DNA from: Branchiostoma belcheri
Lineage: Eukaryota > Chordata > Leptocardii > Amphioxiformes > Branchiostomatidae
NCBI RefSeq assembly: GCF_001625305.1
Contig: NW_017802902.1
Location: 206,578 to 270,577, forward strand
Length of the DNA stretch: 64,000 bases
Direction: 5' to 3'
Program-made: the position numbers and the translations under genes
The notes under the pieces: model-generated
What the model was told of the DNA's origin: nothing
The model's input: only the letters and a program-made list of their open reading frames with translations
Database searches by the model: none
Part shown: piece by piece, positions 55,901 to 62,207 of the stretch
Layout of the letters: each line of letters starts with the position of its first letter
How positions within the stretch are numbered: the stretch's first letter is position 1

Positions 55901-56247
55901 AAAAAAAGTCTATTGTAGACTACCTGTCCTCACAGAAAAAAAGGACCGAAAAAAAAAACAGATTGTATAGGACTCACTGTGAGGTGCGCAGTCCCGTCTT
56001 TGACCCAGCCGATGGCGATGTCGGATCCCGGCATGCCTCCGTTCGGGGAGAGACCCAAGCCGACCCACCCTGTCGTCTGCACCCGGGCCTCCAACTCGAT
56101 CTTCTCATCGTCATACTTCCAGGAAAGGAGAAACTTCCCGTCTTCGTCCAGAGACGCGTGGTGGGTGAAGTCGGCACTCGCACCCACAATATGCGGGAAC
56201 AAGACGAAAGTTGCCGCGATAACGAGAACATGCGAGGCGGTCTCCAT
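40790..56247 (-). CDS. MOXD1-like copper type II monooxygenase, whole gene (12 coding exons)
   Basis: Exons on the minus strand: 56247-55978, 49890-49744, 48766-48590, 48318-48232, 47789-47595, 46599-46497, 46037-45871, 45318-45133, 44734-44675, 43699-43566, 42965-42779 and 40948-40790. All junctions are GT-AG, all phases agree, and the total is 623 codons plus stop (human MOXD1 is similar in length). Layout: signal peptide (about 1-24), DOMON domain (about 25-180), then the N- and C-terminal copper monooxygenase domains. Copper ligands are all present: CuA H241, H242, H299; CuB H399, H401, M473. The family hydroxylates a carbon beta to an amine (dopamine for DBH; unknown for MOXD1) in the secretory pathway, using ascorbate and O2. 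The first exon exists in two further upstream copies. The gene is assigned to the DBH/MOXD family with high confidence; MOXD1 over DBH rests on the C-terminal tail. Confidence 0.9.
41039..41262. mobile_element. Second palindromic element with hammerhead-like cores
   Basis: Inverted arms: the minus core at 41073-41041 reads CTGAGGAAGGTGAC, hairpin, GGTGACCGAAACGTC. The plus core at about 41220-41258 reads CTGAAGATGGAAGGTGAC, hairpin, GTTACCGAAATG. Inner sequences TGACTGGTTCACATTGCA and CGACTGGTTTACGTTGCA are also inverted. The layout matches the 15.8-kb element although the sequences differ. It sits in intron 11 of the monooxygenase gene. Confidence 0.55.
41263..42559. other. Intron 11, remainder
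   Basis: No exon or recognised repeat. Several mid-length open frames on both strands have no domain signature. Confidence 0.5.
42560..42776 (-). mobile_element. tRNA-derived SINE, second copy
   Basis: On the minus strand, the head reads GTGGCGTAACGACAGAGTGC (A-box side) and CGTGTTCGAGTCC (B-box). The body then reads ACACGACTTTATTTATTTCC and AAGTGAAAATGAGTA, the same body as 560-960. It starts 3 bp downstream of the donor of exon 11 (GTAAGA, 42778-42773), so it nearly touches the splice site. Confidence 0.65.
42779..42965 (-). CDS. MOXD1-like monooxygenase, exon 11
   Basis: Acceptor TTGCTTCCAG, donor GTAAGA. Together with TA from exon 10 it reads YDFSSGEMKITAPERLVNMS, then FEAVMEAVPWTDQKAREFSK. 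It corresponds to the segment of MOXD1 after the catalytic core (..FMDAMNKFKWT..EGLSFNKLV). Confidence 0.9.
42966..43382. other. Intron 10, nothing recognised
   Basis: No repeat or exon signature was noticed. Confidence 0.5.
43383..43495 (+). repeat. Hammerhead-like repeat in intron 10
   Basis: CTGACGG (core with the last A changed to G), hairpin AGGTAG/CTACCT with loop TGGATG, GAAA, then ACG-6 nt-CGT. The AAAATCATATACAGTTGATC tail is shared with 29396 and 47160. Confidence 0.55.
43566..43699 (-). CDS. MOXD1-like monooxygenase, exon 10 (CuB methionine)
   Basis: Acceptor GGTCCCACAG, donor GTACGT, ends in phase 2. It reads GGPGTPNEMCQSYIIYYPQF, then NLTFCESLPNLFDTTHFAGV. M473 in NEMC is the CuB methionine ligand. 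The NLT sequon is conserved in position with vertebrate MOXD1. Confidence 0.9.
43700..44674. other. Intron 9, nothing recognised
   Basis: AT-rich, with a poly(G) run at about 44477-44486. No exon or clear repeat. Confidence 0.5.
44675..44734 (-). CDS. MOXD1-like monooxygenase, exon 9
   Basis: A 60-nt exon, acceptor TATTTTCCAG, donor GTAAGT, phase 0 at both ends. It reads GDTLVTECTYRSTHKDKVTY, matching the GD.L.TEC.Y segment of the family. Confidence 0.9.
45133..45318 (-). CDS. MOXD1-like monooxygenase, exon 8 (CuB histidines)
   Basis: Acceptor CTGTGTATAG, donor GTACGA. It reads FLEELGEPIHIIGLELHSHL, then DDNYDFNLQFFRMLKEEVTV. H399 and H401 in the HxH motif are CuB ligands (HAHL in vertebrates). 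Confidence 0.92.
45360..45430 (-). repeat. Hammerhead-like repeat arm in intron 7
   Basis: On the minus strand ATGAGGAAGAC, hairpin, GGTCGAAACCTCT, then TTTGTGTTGGAACAAAAG. It is a single arm of the 15.8-kb family (core C changed to A). Confidence 0.5.
45540..45700 (-). repeat. Interspersed repeat fragment in intron 7
   Basis: The plus strand reads CTTGTGCTCGGGAAGAAGTG and TTTGGGCCCCCTAGCATC. The same ordered sequence is at 60836-60960. Confidence 0.6.
45721..45830 (-). pseudogene. Partial duplicate of exon 7 with its donor
   Basis: The minus strand reads RHVVPPRAEGFKSAGFCNTN then CLNA and a GTAAGT donor, a near copy of the last ~24 codons of exon 7 (HHVIPPHAEEFKSAGFCNPN). The frame stays open through the intervening repeat to exon 7. 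The most plausible acceptor is CTCCTGCAG. Whether it is ever spliced is unknown. Confidence 0.7.
45871..46037 (-). CDS. MOXD1-like monooxygenase, exon 7
   Basis: Acceptor CTTTACTGCAG, donor GTAAGT. It completes the split Gly codon and reads IRDSSGLRLTLTPELRDHDL, then GVFEVGMPPIKHHVIPPHAE and FCNPNCLNA, matching the SGLRL...HTIPP...C..C segment of MOXD1. Confidence 0.92.
46171..46206 (-). repeat. Hammerhead-like motif in intron 6
   Basis: On the minus strand GCGATAAA (degenerate core), hairpin GATGA-7 nt-TCATC, GAAACGTCTG. A different stem II sequence from the other copies, still fully paired. Confidence 0.45.
46497..46599 (-). CDS. MOXD1-like monooxygenase, exon 6
   Basis: Acceptor CTTGTCTCCCCAG, donor GTCAGA (weak), ends in phase 1. 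It reads PMAYPAHVGYPVGDADSSRY, then VLLEQHYDNPQLVS. H299 (in PAHVG) is the third CuA ligand, and the QHYDNP motif is family-typical. Confidence 0.92.
46900..46935. repeat. CT-rich tract
   Basis: Simple TCTCTCT/CCCTCTC tract in intron 5. Confidence 0.7.
46948..47594 (-). repeat. Minisatellite copying the exon 5 donor region
   Basis: Blocks at 46948-47065, 47341-47450 and 47456-47546 each contain CTCAGCCCCGATGGCCGAAA (or a variant). On the minus strand this copies the end of exon 5 (..GGCATCGGGGCTGAG) plus its GTAG(G/A) donor start. A ~95-bp sub-unit with GACTCTTCACATCAGTAACC is tandem at 47456 and 47553. The first block is about 280 bp from the others, separated by a hammerhead-like repeat. 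Confidence 0.75.
47160..47245 (+). repeat. Hammerhead-like repeat in intron 5, intact core
   Basis: CTGACGA is an exact CUGANGA core. It is followed by one A, a 6-bp stem AGCTAG/CTAGCT (loop TGGATA), GAAA, a hairpin ACGT-CTG-ACGT and then U. This is the best-preserved of the motifs; stem I is not clear. Confidence 0.6.
47595..47789 (-). CDS. MOXD1-like monooxygenase, exon 5 (CuA histidines)
   Basis: Acceptor TTTTCTTTAATAG, donor GTAGGT. It reads FEPIISPGNEGVVHHLIIYT, then GHECRTPNMPRDWYLCLGGS and AAWGIGAE. The H241-H242 pair supplies CuA ligands; C and NMP motifs match the family. Confidence 0.93.
47790..48231. other. Intron 4, nothing recognised
   Basis: No repeat or exon signature was noticed apart from a short duplicated CTTGGTCACTCGGGGCGC (about 48058-48092). 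Confidence 0.5.
48232..48318 (-). CDS. MOXD1-like monooxygenase, exon 4
   Basis: Acceptor TTTGTATGCAG, donor GTGTCT. It reads VSVPAYQDTTYWCQVFELPE, then LASKHHIIK. DTTYWC and KHH.IK are signature stretches of DBH/MOXD proteins. Confidence 0.93.
48590..48766 (-). CDS. MOXD1-like monooxygenase, exon 3
   Basis: Acceptor CGTTCCCAG, donor GTAAGG. It reads ADTMRVLWAWHDDDPEDESG, then PAYHGANRGVRSTVLLSNNI: the end of the DOMON domain (RV.WA.H..D) and the linker (NRG..S..LL). Confidence 0.92.
49019..49115. repeat. 44-bp perfect palindrome followed by tandem half-units
   Basis: 49019-49062 is a perfect inverted repeat centred on GGAT/ATCC (arm TTTTTGTATGATAATACAGG..). Two further direct copies of the right half (ATGATATCCTGTATTATCAT) follow. 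The downstream block (GAATTTCCGAGTCGTAGAAA ... CACACGAACGTAGATT) recurs at 47269-47335. Confidence 0.85.
49244..49734. mobile_element. Long-armed MITE beside the exon 2 donor
   Basis: Arms of ~190 bp (49244-49440 and 49545-49734) with outer ends CACCAGTTTCCCATC and inner GCAACGCGAAAACGCGGG, separated by ~100 bp. The right end stops 3 bp from the exon 2 donor hexamer (GTGAGT, 49743-49738). No ORF and no clear target duplication. Confidence 0.75.
49744..49890 (-). CDS. MOXD1-like monooxygenase, exon 2
   Basis: Acceptor CATCGACTCCCCAG, donor GTGAGT, phase 0. It reads DRYAEAQAQPPVDESQDWEL, then NGTHTVLRFNRKLTTCDVKD: the second half of the DOMON domain, with the conserved NGTHT..F.R.L.TCD pattern. 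Confidence 0.93.
49918..49945. repeat. (AAAT)n microsatellite
   Basis: About six AAAT units in intron 1, 28 bp upstream of the exon 2 acceptor on the minus strand. Confidence 0.9.
50076..50697 (+). pseudogene. RTE-type LINE fragment, 5' part
   Basis: The translation across frames gives LDRWTECWTDLYNYELQPDT, KWTQFLVIPLPISKGNLRRC, QNYGTISLEIHPSKILLRVI and an EKHLKHQRKLSHNF stretch. It is the same family as 6900-9700. It stops within the RT; the RT resumes at 52115. Both parts lie in intron 1 of the monooxygenase gene, antisense to it. Confidence 0.8.
50708..50796. repeat. GGAACGAAATGG/GGGACGAAATGG minisatellite
   Basis: About nine 9-11-bp units alternating CGAAATGGAA and CGAAATGGGA at the left edge of the long-TIR element. 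Confidence 0.85.
50806..52095. mobile_element. Long-TIR element disrupting the LINE
   Basis: Inverted arms of ~140-150 bp. Left 50806-50948 has CGACGTCCAAACGGC, ATGGTATTCTTAGAACCGCA and GATCAGGGTAC. The right counterpart is in 51855-52080, where the inner part (ACGTACCCTGATCGA) is tandemly duplicated. The core has a 72-codon frame (51491-51709) of unknown nature and no transposase. The LINE on its two sides lacks roughly 100 codons, so the event was not a clean insertion. Confidence 0.7.
52115..53025 (+). pseudogene. RTE-type LINE fragment, 3' part
   Basis: Reads SPILFNLLPGED, LRFADDIDHFAGSNIDLLDQ (the FADD catalytic box), FGMEVSTDKSKVMVNS, LLYGCEIWTLL and a decayed C-terminal GRRRGRQRK-like stretch. 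Multiple frameshifts; dead. Confidence 0.8.
53026..53798. other. Intron 1, nothing recognised
   Basis: No exon or clear repeat; flanks the MITE at 53800. Confidence 0.5.
53800..54392. mobile_element. MITE with GGGTTCACCACA termini
   Basis: The left end TGGGTTCACCACATTTTACC and the right end GTGGTGTGGTGAACCCA form a ~13-bp inverted repeat. The purine-rich part (GGAGGAGGAGGAGGAG, about 54335) resembles 1190-1250. It is ~593 bp with no ORF. The target duplication is not clear. Confidence 0.55.
54418..54441. repeat. 24-bp perfect palindrome
   Basis: Arm CATTCCAAATCA followed by its exact reverse complement. Confidence 0.85.
54442..54952. other. Unassigned GC-richer stretch with open frames
   Basis: A 145-codon plus-strand frame (54434-54871) and a 73-codon minus-strand frame are open, but neither shows a domain, splice signal or repeat match that I recognise. 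It lies in intron 1. Confidence 0.35.
55712..55927. mobile_element. Inverted-repeat MITE next to exon 1a donor
   Basis: Arms of ~95 bp with GCTGGGTAAATCGTAGAAAT and, inside, GATCAAATTTGCAGG around a short centre. It ends ~45 bp from the exon 1a donor. It is present in all three units (57442-57652 and 58230-58440), so it predates the duplications. Confidence 0.75.
55978..56247 (-). CDS. MOXD1-like monooxygenase, exon 1a (signal peptide + DOMON)
   Basis: ATG at 56247 gives a signal peptide (METASHVLVIAATFVLFPHI, cleaved near VGASA) and the first DOMON strands (KIELEARVQTTGWVGLGLSP, MPGSDIAIGWVKDGTAHLT), then donor GTGAGT. It ends in phase 0 and joins exon 2 (HLT|DRYAEAQ). Of the three copies this is the one nearest exon 2, and it has a TATA-like box 87 bp upstream of the ATG. 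Confidence 0.92.
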
Positions 56248-56333
56248 TCTTCGGTGTCAGTTGTGTTTCTTATCTCCAAACAGATCTCCAGATGTGACAG
56301 ATTTCAATTGTTACCTGGTCAGACTGGTGACGA

Positions 56334-56340
56334 TATATAA
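56334..56340 (-). promoter_or_regulatory. TATA-like box of exon 1a
   Basis: The plus strand reads GATATATAAAAG. On the minus strand it is CTTTTATATATC, 87 bp before the ATG, consistent with a ~55-nt 5' UTR. The plus-strand match to TATA consensus is better, so directionality is uncertain. Confidence 0.4.
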
Positions 56341-56661
56341 AAGAGGGCCCGCATGGCCTTTTCCGTCCATCGTAATCGGCCGTTTTATTCTACGTAGAGC
56401 GTAGATGGACCCCTCTAATTCAACGTAGAGCTAGCGTAATTGACCATTTTGCTTAGAGCGATTTCGCCATTTTAATTCTACATAATGCGTTGTAGCCATT
56501 TGGAATTCATCATAAAGCATAATCGAGATGTTTCCTGAATTCAGCGTAATATGTAGCCGGCTCTAAACATTTAGCGTAGAGCGTTGTCGAGACCCCCCAT
56601 GCAGACCCCCATAAAATGCATCGTTTGGGACGTACCAAAGGTGACGTCAAGGAGGAGGCAA

Positions 56662-58017
56662 CCAAACTCGCCTTGCAAATATTCTCCTATATGTAACATA
56701 TATATATAGCCGGCTAAGTTAGGGACTGTACGGTATTTAGCGGGGGGAGGGGAGAGGAGGGGCAGTCATCTTGGGGTAGCGTAATTTTTGCCGGCGCACA
56801 TACAATTTTATACAAGAAAAAAAAAGCAGGGGTTGGGAAGGGTGCGTTGCACGGCAAAAATTTATTACTTCAGAATAGTCCGAAAAGCATTCGCTACTTT
56901 TTAATCGATATCGTTTTGACGACCGCTACGAAACGGGCTTTTAATCTATGTACTTTGGCTGTGTAGTCAAGTTTCGCCGCTTCTTGGCGAAATTAAAATG
57001 CAACATTTTGAAGGTAATTGTGGGAGATGTGGGCAAATCTACTAGAATAATAGGGATGGATATTATTAGAATGTAACATTCTGCCAATTGCAATGACCGG
57101 TAAAAGCATTGCTCAATTGTTCTGTACAGGGTTCGTGCCTGGTCGCGCTTGGCATTGTGACAATGATTGAGATGCAAGTGAACAAACAGGAGCCTGAGGC
57201 CATGGCGGGAGTCAGATGGTAAGACTGACGTCACGTACTACGTCACGGACTACTTAACATAATCACTACCAGTGGCCGTGGAGGTGGAAAATCGAATTTT
57301 CTACCTCCATGCAGTGGCACTATGCCATGTCGTTCTTAATTATGGCCAGATAATCTCCTCACAAAGCGTTTTTTTGTCTCGATGAGATCAGTGGAATATC
57401 GTTCGTTCAGTTCACTAAAGTCGGCCGAGGTACCTGTCCTCTAGTCTTCACCAGACTTTTTTGCAGGCTGGGTAAATCGTAGAAATCGGCCTAAAGGGTT
57501 TAATTGGCGAGAGAAGGTAGTCGGCCATTGACGATCAAATTTGCAGGCTGATTTGATCGTCGATAGCCGACAGTCTCGCCAATTAATACGCTTTTAGGCC
57601 GATTTCTAAGATTTGCACAGCCTGCAAAGAAGTCTGGTGGAGACTACCTGTCCTCTCAGAAAAAAAGGACCGAAAAAAAAAACAGATTGTATAGGACTCA
57701 CTGTGAGGTGCGCAGTCCCGTCTTTGACCCAGCCGATGGCGATGTCGGATCCCGGCATGCCTCCGTTTGGGGAGAGACCCAAGCCGACCCACCCTGTCGT
57801 CTGCACCCGGGCCTCCAACTCGATCTTCTCATCGTCATACTTCCAGGAAAGGAGAAACTTCCCGTCTTCGTCCAGAGACTCGTGGTGGGTGAAGTCGGCA
57901 CTCGCACCCACAATATGCGGGAACAAGACGAACGTTGCCGCGATAACGAGAACATGCGAGGCGGTCTCCATTCTCCGGTGTCAGTTGTGTTTCTTATCTC
58001 CAAACAGATCTCCAGAT
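56662..58017 (-). repeat. Exon-1 tandem unit 2 (promoter lost)
   Basis: It starts with the same CTCGCCTTGCAAATATTCTC block as unit 1 but ends within the exon 1b upstream region at CTCCAGATGT. It is joined there directly to CAGATGGTAAGACTGACGTC of unit 3. The TATA-containing sequence is missing. Confidence 0.85.
57702..57971 (-). CDS. Alternative exon 1b
   Basis: The same length as exon 1a (270 nt) with intact ATG and GTGAGT donor. The protein differs at a single residue (HHESLDE for HHASLDE). It could splice to exon 2, but its own TATA-like region was removed by the unit 2/3 junction at 58017, so expression would need read-through from exon 1c's promoter or a cryptic start. Confidence 0.75.
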
Positions 58018-58487
58018 GTCAGATGGTAAGACTGACGTCACGTACTTAACATAATCACTACCAGTGGCCGTGGAGGTGGAAAATCTGATTTTCTACCTCC
58101 ATGCAGTGGCGCTATGCCATGTCGTTCTTATGGCCAGATAATCTCCTCACAAAGCGTCTGTTTGTCTCGATGAGATCAGTGGAATATCGTTCGTTCAGTT
58201 CACTAAAGTCGGCCGAGGTACCTGTCCTCTAGTATCCACCAGAGTTTTTGCAGGCTGGGTAAATCGTAGAAATCGGCCTAAAGGGTATTAATTGGCGGGA
58301 GAAGGTAGTCGGCCATTGACGATCAAATTTGCAGGCTGATTTGATCGTCGATAGCCGACAGTCTCGCCAATTAATACGCTTTTAGGCCAATTTCTAAGAT
58401 TTGCACAGCCTGCAAAAAAGTCTGGTGGAGACTACCTGTCCTCACAGAAAAAAGGACCGAAAAAAAAACAGATTGTATAGGACTCAC

Positions 58488-58757
58488 TGTGAGGTGCGCA
58501 GTCCCGTCTTTGACCCAGCCGATGGCGATGTCGGATCCCGGCATGCCTCCGTTCGGGGAGAGACCGAAGCCGACCCACCCTGTCGTCTGCACCCGGGCCT
58601 CCAACTCGATCTTCACCTCGTCAAACTTCCAGAAGAGTAGAAACTTCCCGTATTCGTCCAGAGACTCGTGGTGGGTGAAATCGGCACTCGCACCCACAAT
58701 ATGCGCGAACAAGACGAAAGTTGCCGCTATAACGAGAACACGCGAGGCGGTCTCCAT
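58488..58757 (-). CDS. Alternative exon 1c
   Basis: Intact 270-nt copy, ATG at 58757, donor GTGAGT. It differs from 1a at about nine residues (for example FLLFWKFDEVK for FLLSWKYDDEK, GWVGFGL for GWVGLGL, LFAHI for LFPHI), with no stop. It keeps a TATA-like box (58844-58850). It is the oldest or fastest-changing copy and would give a variant DOMON domain. Confidence 0.8.
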
Positions 58758-58843
58758 TCTTCGGTGCCAGATGTGTTTCTTATCTCCAAACAGATCTCCA
58801 GATGTGACAGATTTCAATTGTTACCTGGTCAGACTGGTGACGA

Positions 58844-58850
58844 TATATAA
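58844..58850 (-). promoter_or_regulatory. TATA-like box of exon 1c
   Basis: Same context as the exon 1a box (GATATATAAAAG on the plus strand), 87 bp before the exon 1c ATG. Confidence 0.4.
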
Positions 58851-59139
58851 AAGGGGGCCCGCATGGCCTTTTCCGTCCATCGTAATCGACCGTATTATTC
58901 TACGAGTGTAATTAACCGTTTTGCGTAGAGCGTATTTGTCACTTTAATTCTACGTAATGCGTTGTAGTCACTTGGAATTTATCGTAAAGCGTAATCGAGA
59001 GGTTTCCTGAATTCAGCGTAATATTTAGCCGGCTCTAAAGATTTAGCGTAGAGCGTTGTCAAGATCCCCCCCCCCCCCATACAGGCTCCCATAAATGCAT
59101 CGTTTGTGAGGTACCAAAGGTGACGTCATGGAGGAGGGT

Positions 59140-61371
59140 GTCGAAAGTTTTTTCGAAGTATGAGAAAACTTGCAATGTGAACAGACAATACTATTACATA
59201 CGAAATGAAACAAGAAATGTTCTGTCTGTAAAAAAAGTTCATGTTATGGATGCACCCCTTAAGGCCGCACAACACATTATTTATGGGCGAATCCCGTAGT
59301 CTGAGACTGAAAAAAAGTTGAATTATGTTGCGTGTTCAGTCGGCGTAGATTTGCCTTTGGATAAGTAGTACAGGCACAAAGTAGTGCTGCACTATACTAG
59401 ATAAAGGTGCAGAGATTATTCTGTGCATGGCATCGAGATAGAAATGTGGGTGAATGTTAGACAAATACATTAGTTTTGATAATGTAAAAGTTCTTTATGA
59501 ATGTGCGTGTTCTGTCGGCATAGATTTCTGCTTGGATACTTGTACAGACTAGTACTGTGCGTTAGCTTCAGTTCCATGACCTCCGACAGGTCATGGAAAG
59601 AGATGTTGTAGTTTCTAGTGACCTTTAACTATTGTCATTATTCGGTTACTTCTAGTTCCGTTCACAGGTTTTGTTCGAATAAACAATGACCTTTTAGAAC
59701 CATTTTGGACGACGCTTTTTTTCTAGTGGACGATGACCTTATAGGACATGGCTGTATTTCTGTCGAATACTACCACATACTGAAGAACCTACAGAGGTCT
59801 TACCAGTCACTAGCTAGCAGCAAGAGAAAGACAACATAGAATGATGACGATGAGAATAAATAATTATACCTAGTACAGATATCTGATTGCTTTACTTTAC
59901 TTTACTTTACTTTCTTTTATTATGTACATGCAATTAGCTCATCGACATGATTTGAAAAAAAAGTAAAGGTTATGATAATCATAGTATATGTATCTTATTC
60001 AATGTATGGTTTCATAGTTTATGTGATTGTAAATAAGACCATGTTGATTTGATTATATGGATGACATCTGTGCGCGAATCAGTTTTCGTTCATTTCCAAA
60101 CTAAGTTTACGACAATCATACAAAACATCTGGAAACGAAGCAAACATACTTCGTAAATTGATTACTGTGATATCTGATTTTTTTACTGTACCTTTATGTT
60201 CACGGTTTTCACTGTCACCTCTGTACCGTGAACTTATCATTACAGTTAACAAAGAATTCCTGGACTTTCTTTTTACTGTACCTGTCACCATCGTGAATAT
60301 ATAGTTCCCTTAACATGTTCATTTTTCTCAGACCGTGAAATTTTGCTACCGTTACGTAGTAGTTACAATCTCGTCATTAGTACTTTTAATATTCCTGCAA
60401 TATATAACTTTTAAAATTAAGTAAGTGTAAAGTAAAGCTGTCGAGATTCAAAGTGCTTTACCTTGTATATATATATAATTGCAGTATGGTTTATTTAGAA
60501 TCTTCTATTTTTATTTGAGGAGGCAGATGGAGTGAAATATTCTTCATTTGCTCCGAACCAAATGTTGGCCTTTTTAGTTTTGCAACTGTTTTGTACGATT
60601 TACAGTATGATTGAAAACTTTTTGTTGTTGTTGTTAACAGCCGAAAATCCATGCGCGCGTATATGTCATCCATATAATTAAATCAACATGGCCTTACCTG
60701 AAATTATTTACCTACTCAGGCCCATGGTCTTGTAAAGGTTTGTTATTAATAAGCGATTAATGCCGGCCGACGAGTCTGCAAGTTCTAAACGCCATTTAAC
60801 CTAGTGTCTTCCCTTTGTACTGCAGCGGAATTTTAGCGATCTCGCGATCTGGACATGCTAAGGTCATCAATTTTGGATGGAAGGTAGCTCCTCTTGTGCT
60901 GGGGAAGAAGTAAAGTAAGTTTAAATTAGGCCCCCTGGAATTTGTTATAGAACAGCAGGCAGTTTGTTTAAAAAAATGTCCGAGTGAGGATAACGAAAAA
61001 AGCCGATTAAACGGATCATTGTAAATGTTTGGTATTTAGGTAGCTTTAGTGATGTCAATTACATTAAATTTTGCAAATCAAGATCTAATTTGCATATTTA
61101 GTTTGGAAATTATATGAATGTACTAAACATCATTTAACAAGATTTATTCAAATCAGGATTGCATAATTGCATAATCTATGAGAAATTTCCAGAATAGCCT
61201 TATTTCTTAAATAAGACTTTCATTGGGTGGAGATTATAATCAACTGATAATTCGTGCAAATGAGGCTCTTAGAACTTGCATAATCATAGCAATTGTATAA
61301 TGAGTCAGTTTGAACGGTTTACATGATTTGGCGAAGGTATGTGATCGTGGAACTCTTGTTGGATATGAAGC
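59140..61371. other. No gene; repeat fragments
   Basis: A (CTTTA)n microsatellite (59889-59923), a block shared with 34644-34745 (60582-60710) and an inverted copy of the CCGTCAACC/GGGGGCCC interspersed family (60836-61050). Several ATGCAAAT-like octamers lie at 61080-61290. No exon was recognised. Confidence 0.5.
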
Positions 61372-61386
61372 CTAAAAACTACCCAC

Positions 61387-61467
61387 ATCCAGACGGATAT
61401 GGTTCGGGGTGACGTGCAGTATGAACACCGACAGTAGAACTACGGCAGAACCCACAAGGTTCGCCAT
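61387..61467 (-). CDS. Orphan signal-peptide-like exon
   Basis: ATG at 61467 reads MANLVGSAVVLLSVFILHVT, then PNHIRLDVG, a strong signal-peptide profile. A possible donor (GG|GTAGTT) lies just before an in-frame stop (61374-61372). It could be a further alternative start of the monooxygenase gene or exon 1 of another gene. The ATG context (ACAACCATGG) is good. The donor is mediocre and no partner exon is identified. Confidence 0.35.
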
Positions 61468-62188
61468 GGTTGTCTTGTGAGCGAGCAGACAGATCTATAT
61501 CCTGATCATCTTACGCAGAATGAGCAAACTTTGCCTCCCACGGTTGGAGACATTTGGGCAGTATTCAGTTACTTAGGTTTGATTAAAAACACCAATTCAA
61601 TTGATTATTAACCAAGTACAAAACCAAAGACGAGCAAAGGCCACATTGTAGTGACCAATAGCCTGTGTAGCACGTAAAGTCGCTATACAAACCCACGTGG
61701 TATCGGATCAATCAGGATCCGTTCACCTGATTGATAATTTGAGCGCGATGATGTCATTGTTCGCTGCCCCTTTTCCCTGACATTTACTTCCTTAATATGA
61801 TAAGAGTTAGAATAACTCCGCCCTGCTCACAGCAGACTTCAGAGGCACAGACGCACCAGGCCGGCGGTGGGCCTAGCCTATCAAGACGTGCAGCTACTCT
61901 CAAGTCGGCGTACAGCGATGGAAAAACGATTGAGATTTGGTACACTTATTAAGATTTACATCCTATAATTCCCATGGCGACCTTGACGCTCTCTCCGCGC
62001 ACTGGCAACATTCAGGTGGCAGAGAGAGCGCCGTATAAGTTGAAAGCCACCGTAATTGGCCCGGGCGCTCCGACCAATCTCAGGTTTGGTTTTTCGGTAA
62101 TTTGTATTTCGGTTATTTTTGACGTTTAGGCTTTTTATCGGGGGTTCTTTTTTGCACTGGAATTTTTTGAGGGTGAAAAATTCCACTC

Positions 62189-62207
62189 ACTCACTCACTC
62201 ACTCAAG
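62189..62207. repeat. (CACT)n tail of LINE
   Basis: CACTCACTCACTCACTCACT on the plus strand. On the minus strand it is the (TGAG)n 3' end of the RTE-type fragment. Confidence 0.85.

Larger units (their letters stand above)
54953..56661 (-). repeat. Exon-1 tandem unit 1 (proximal, complete)
   Basis: About 1.71 kb running from CTCGCCTTGCAAATATTCTC to GACGTCAAGGAGGAGG. It contains exon 1a, its upstream region and intron-side sequence, including a hairpin (55553-55588) and the inverted-repeat MITE. Units 2 and 3 repeat it. Confidence 0.85.
58018..59139 (-). repeat. Exon-1 tandem unit 3 (5'-most, intron side shortened)
   Basis: It begins at the internal CAGATGGTAAGACTGACG point (equivalent to 55488 in unit 1) and runs to GTGACGTCATGGAGGAGG. 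It carries the hairpin, the MITE, exon 1c and its TATA-like box. A poly(C) run sits at about 59066-59078. Confidence 0.85.

Noticed and set aside
56334-56404. Plus-strand promoter (TATATAAAAG) driving a plus-strand gene
   Set aside because: The box is a better TATA on the plus strand, but no plus-strand exon follows and its position fits the minus-strand exon 1a; directionality left open.
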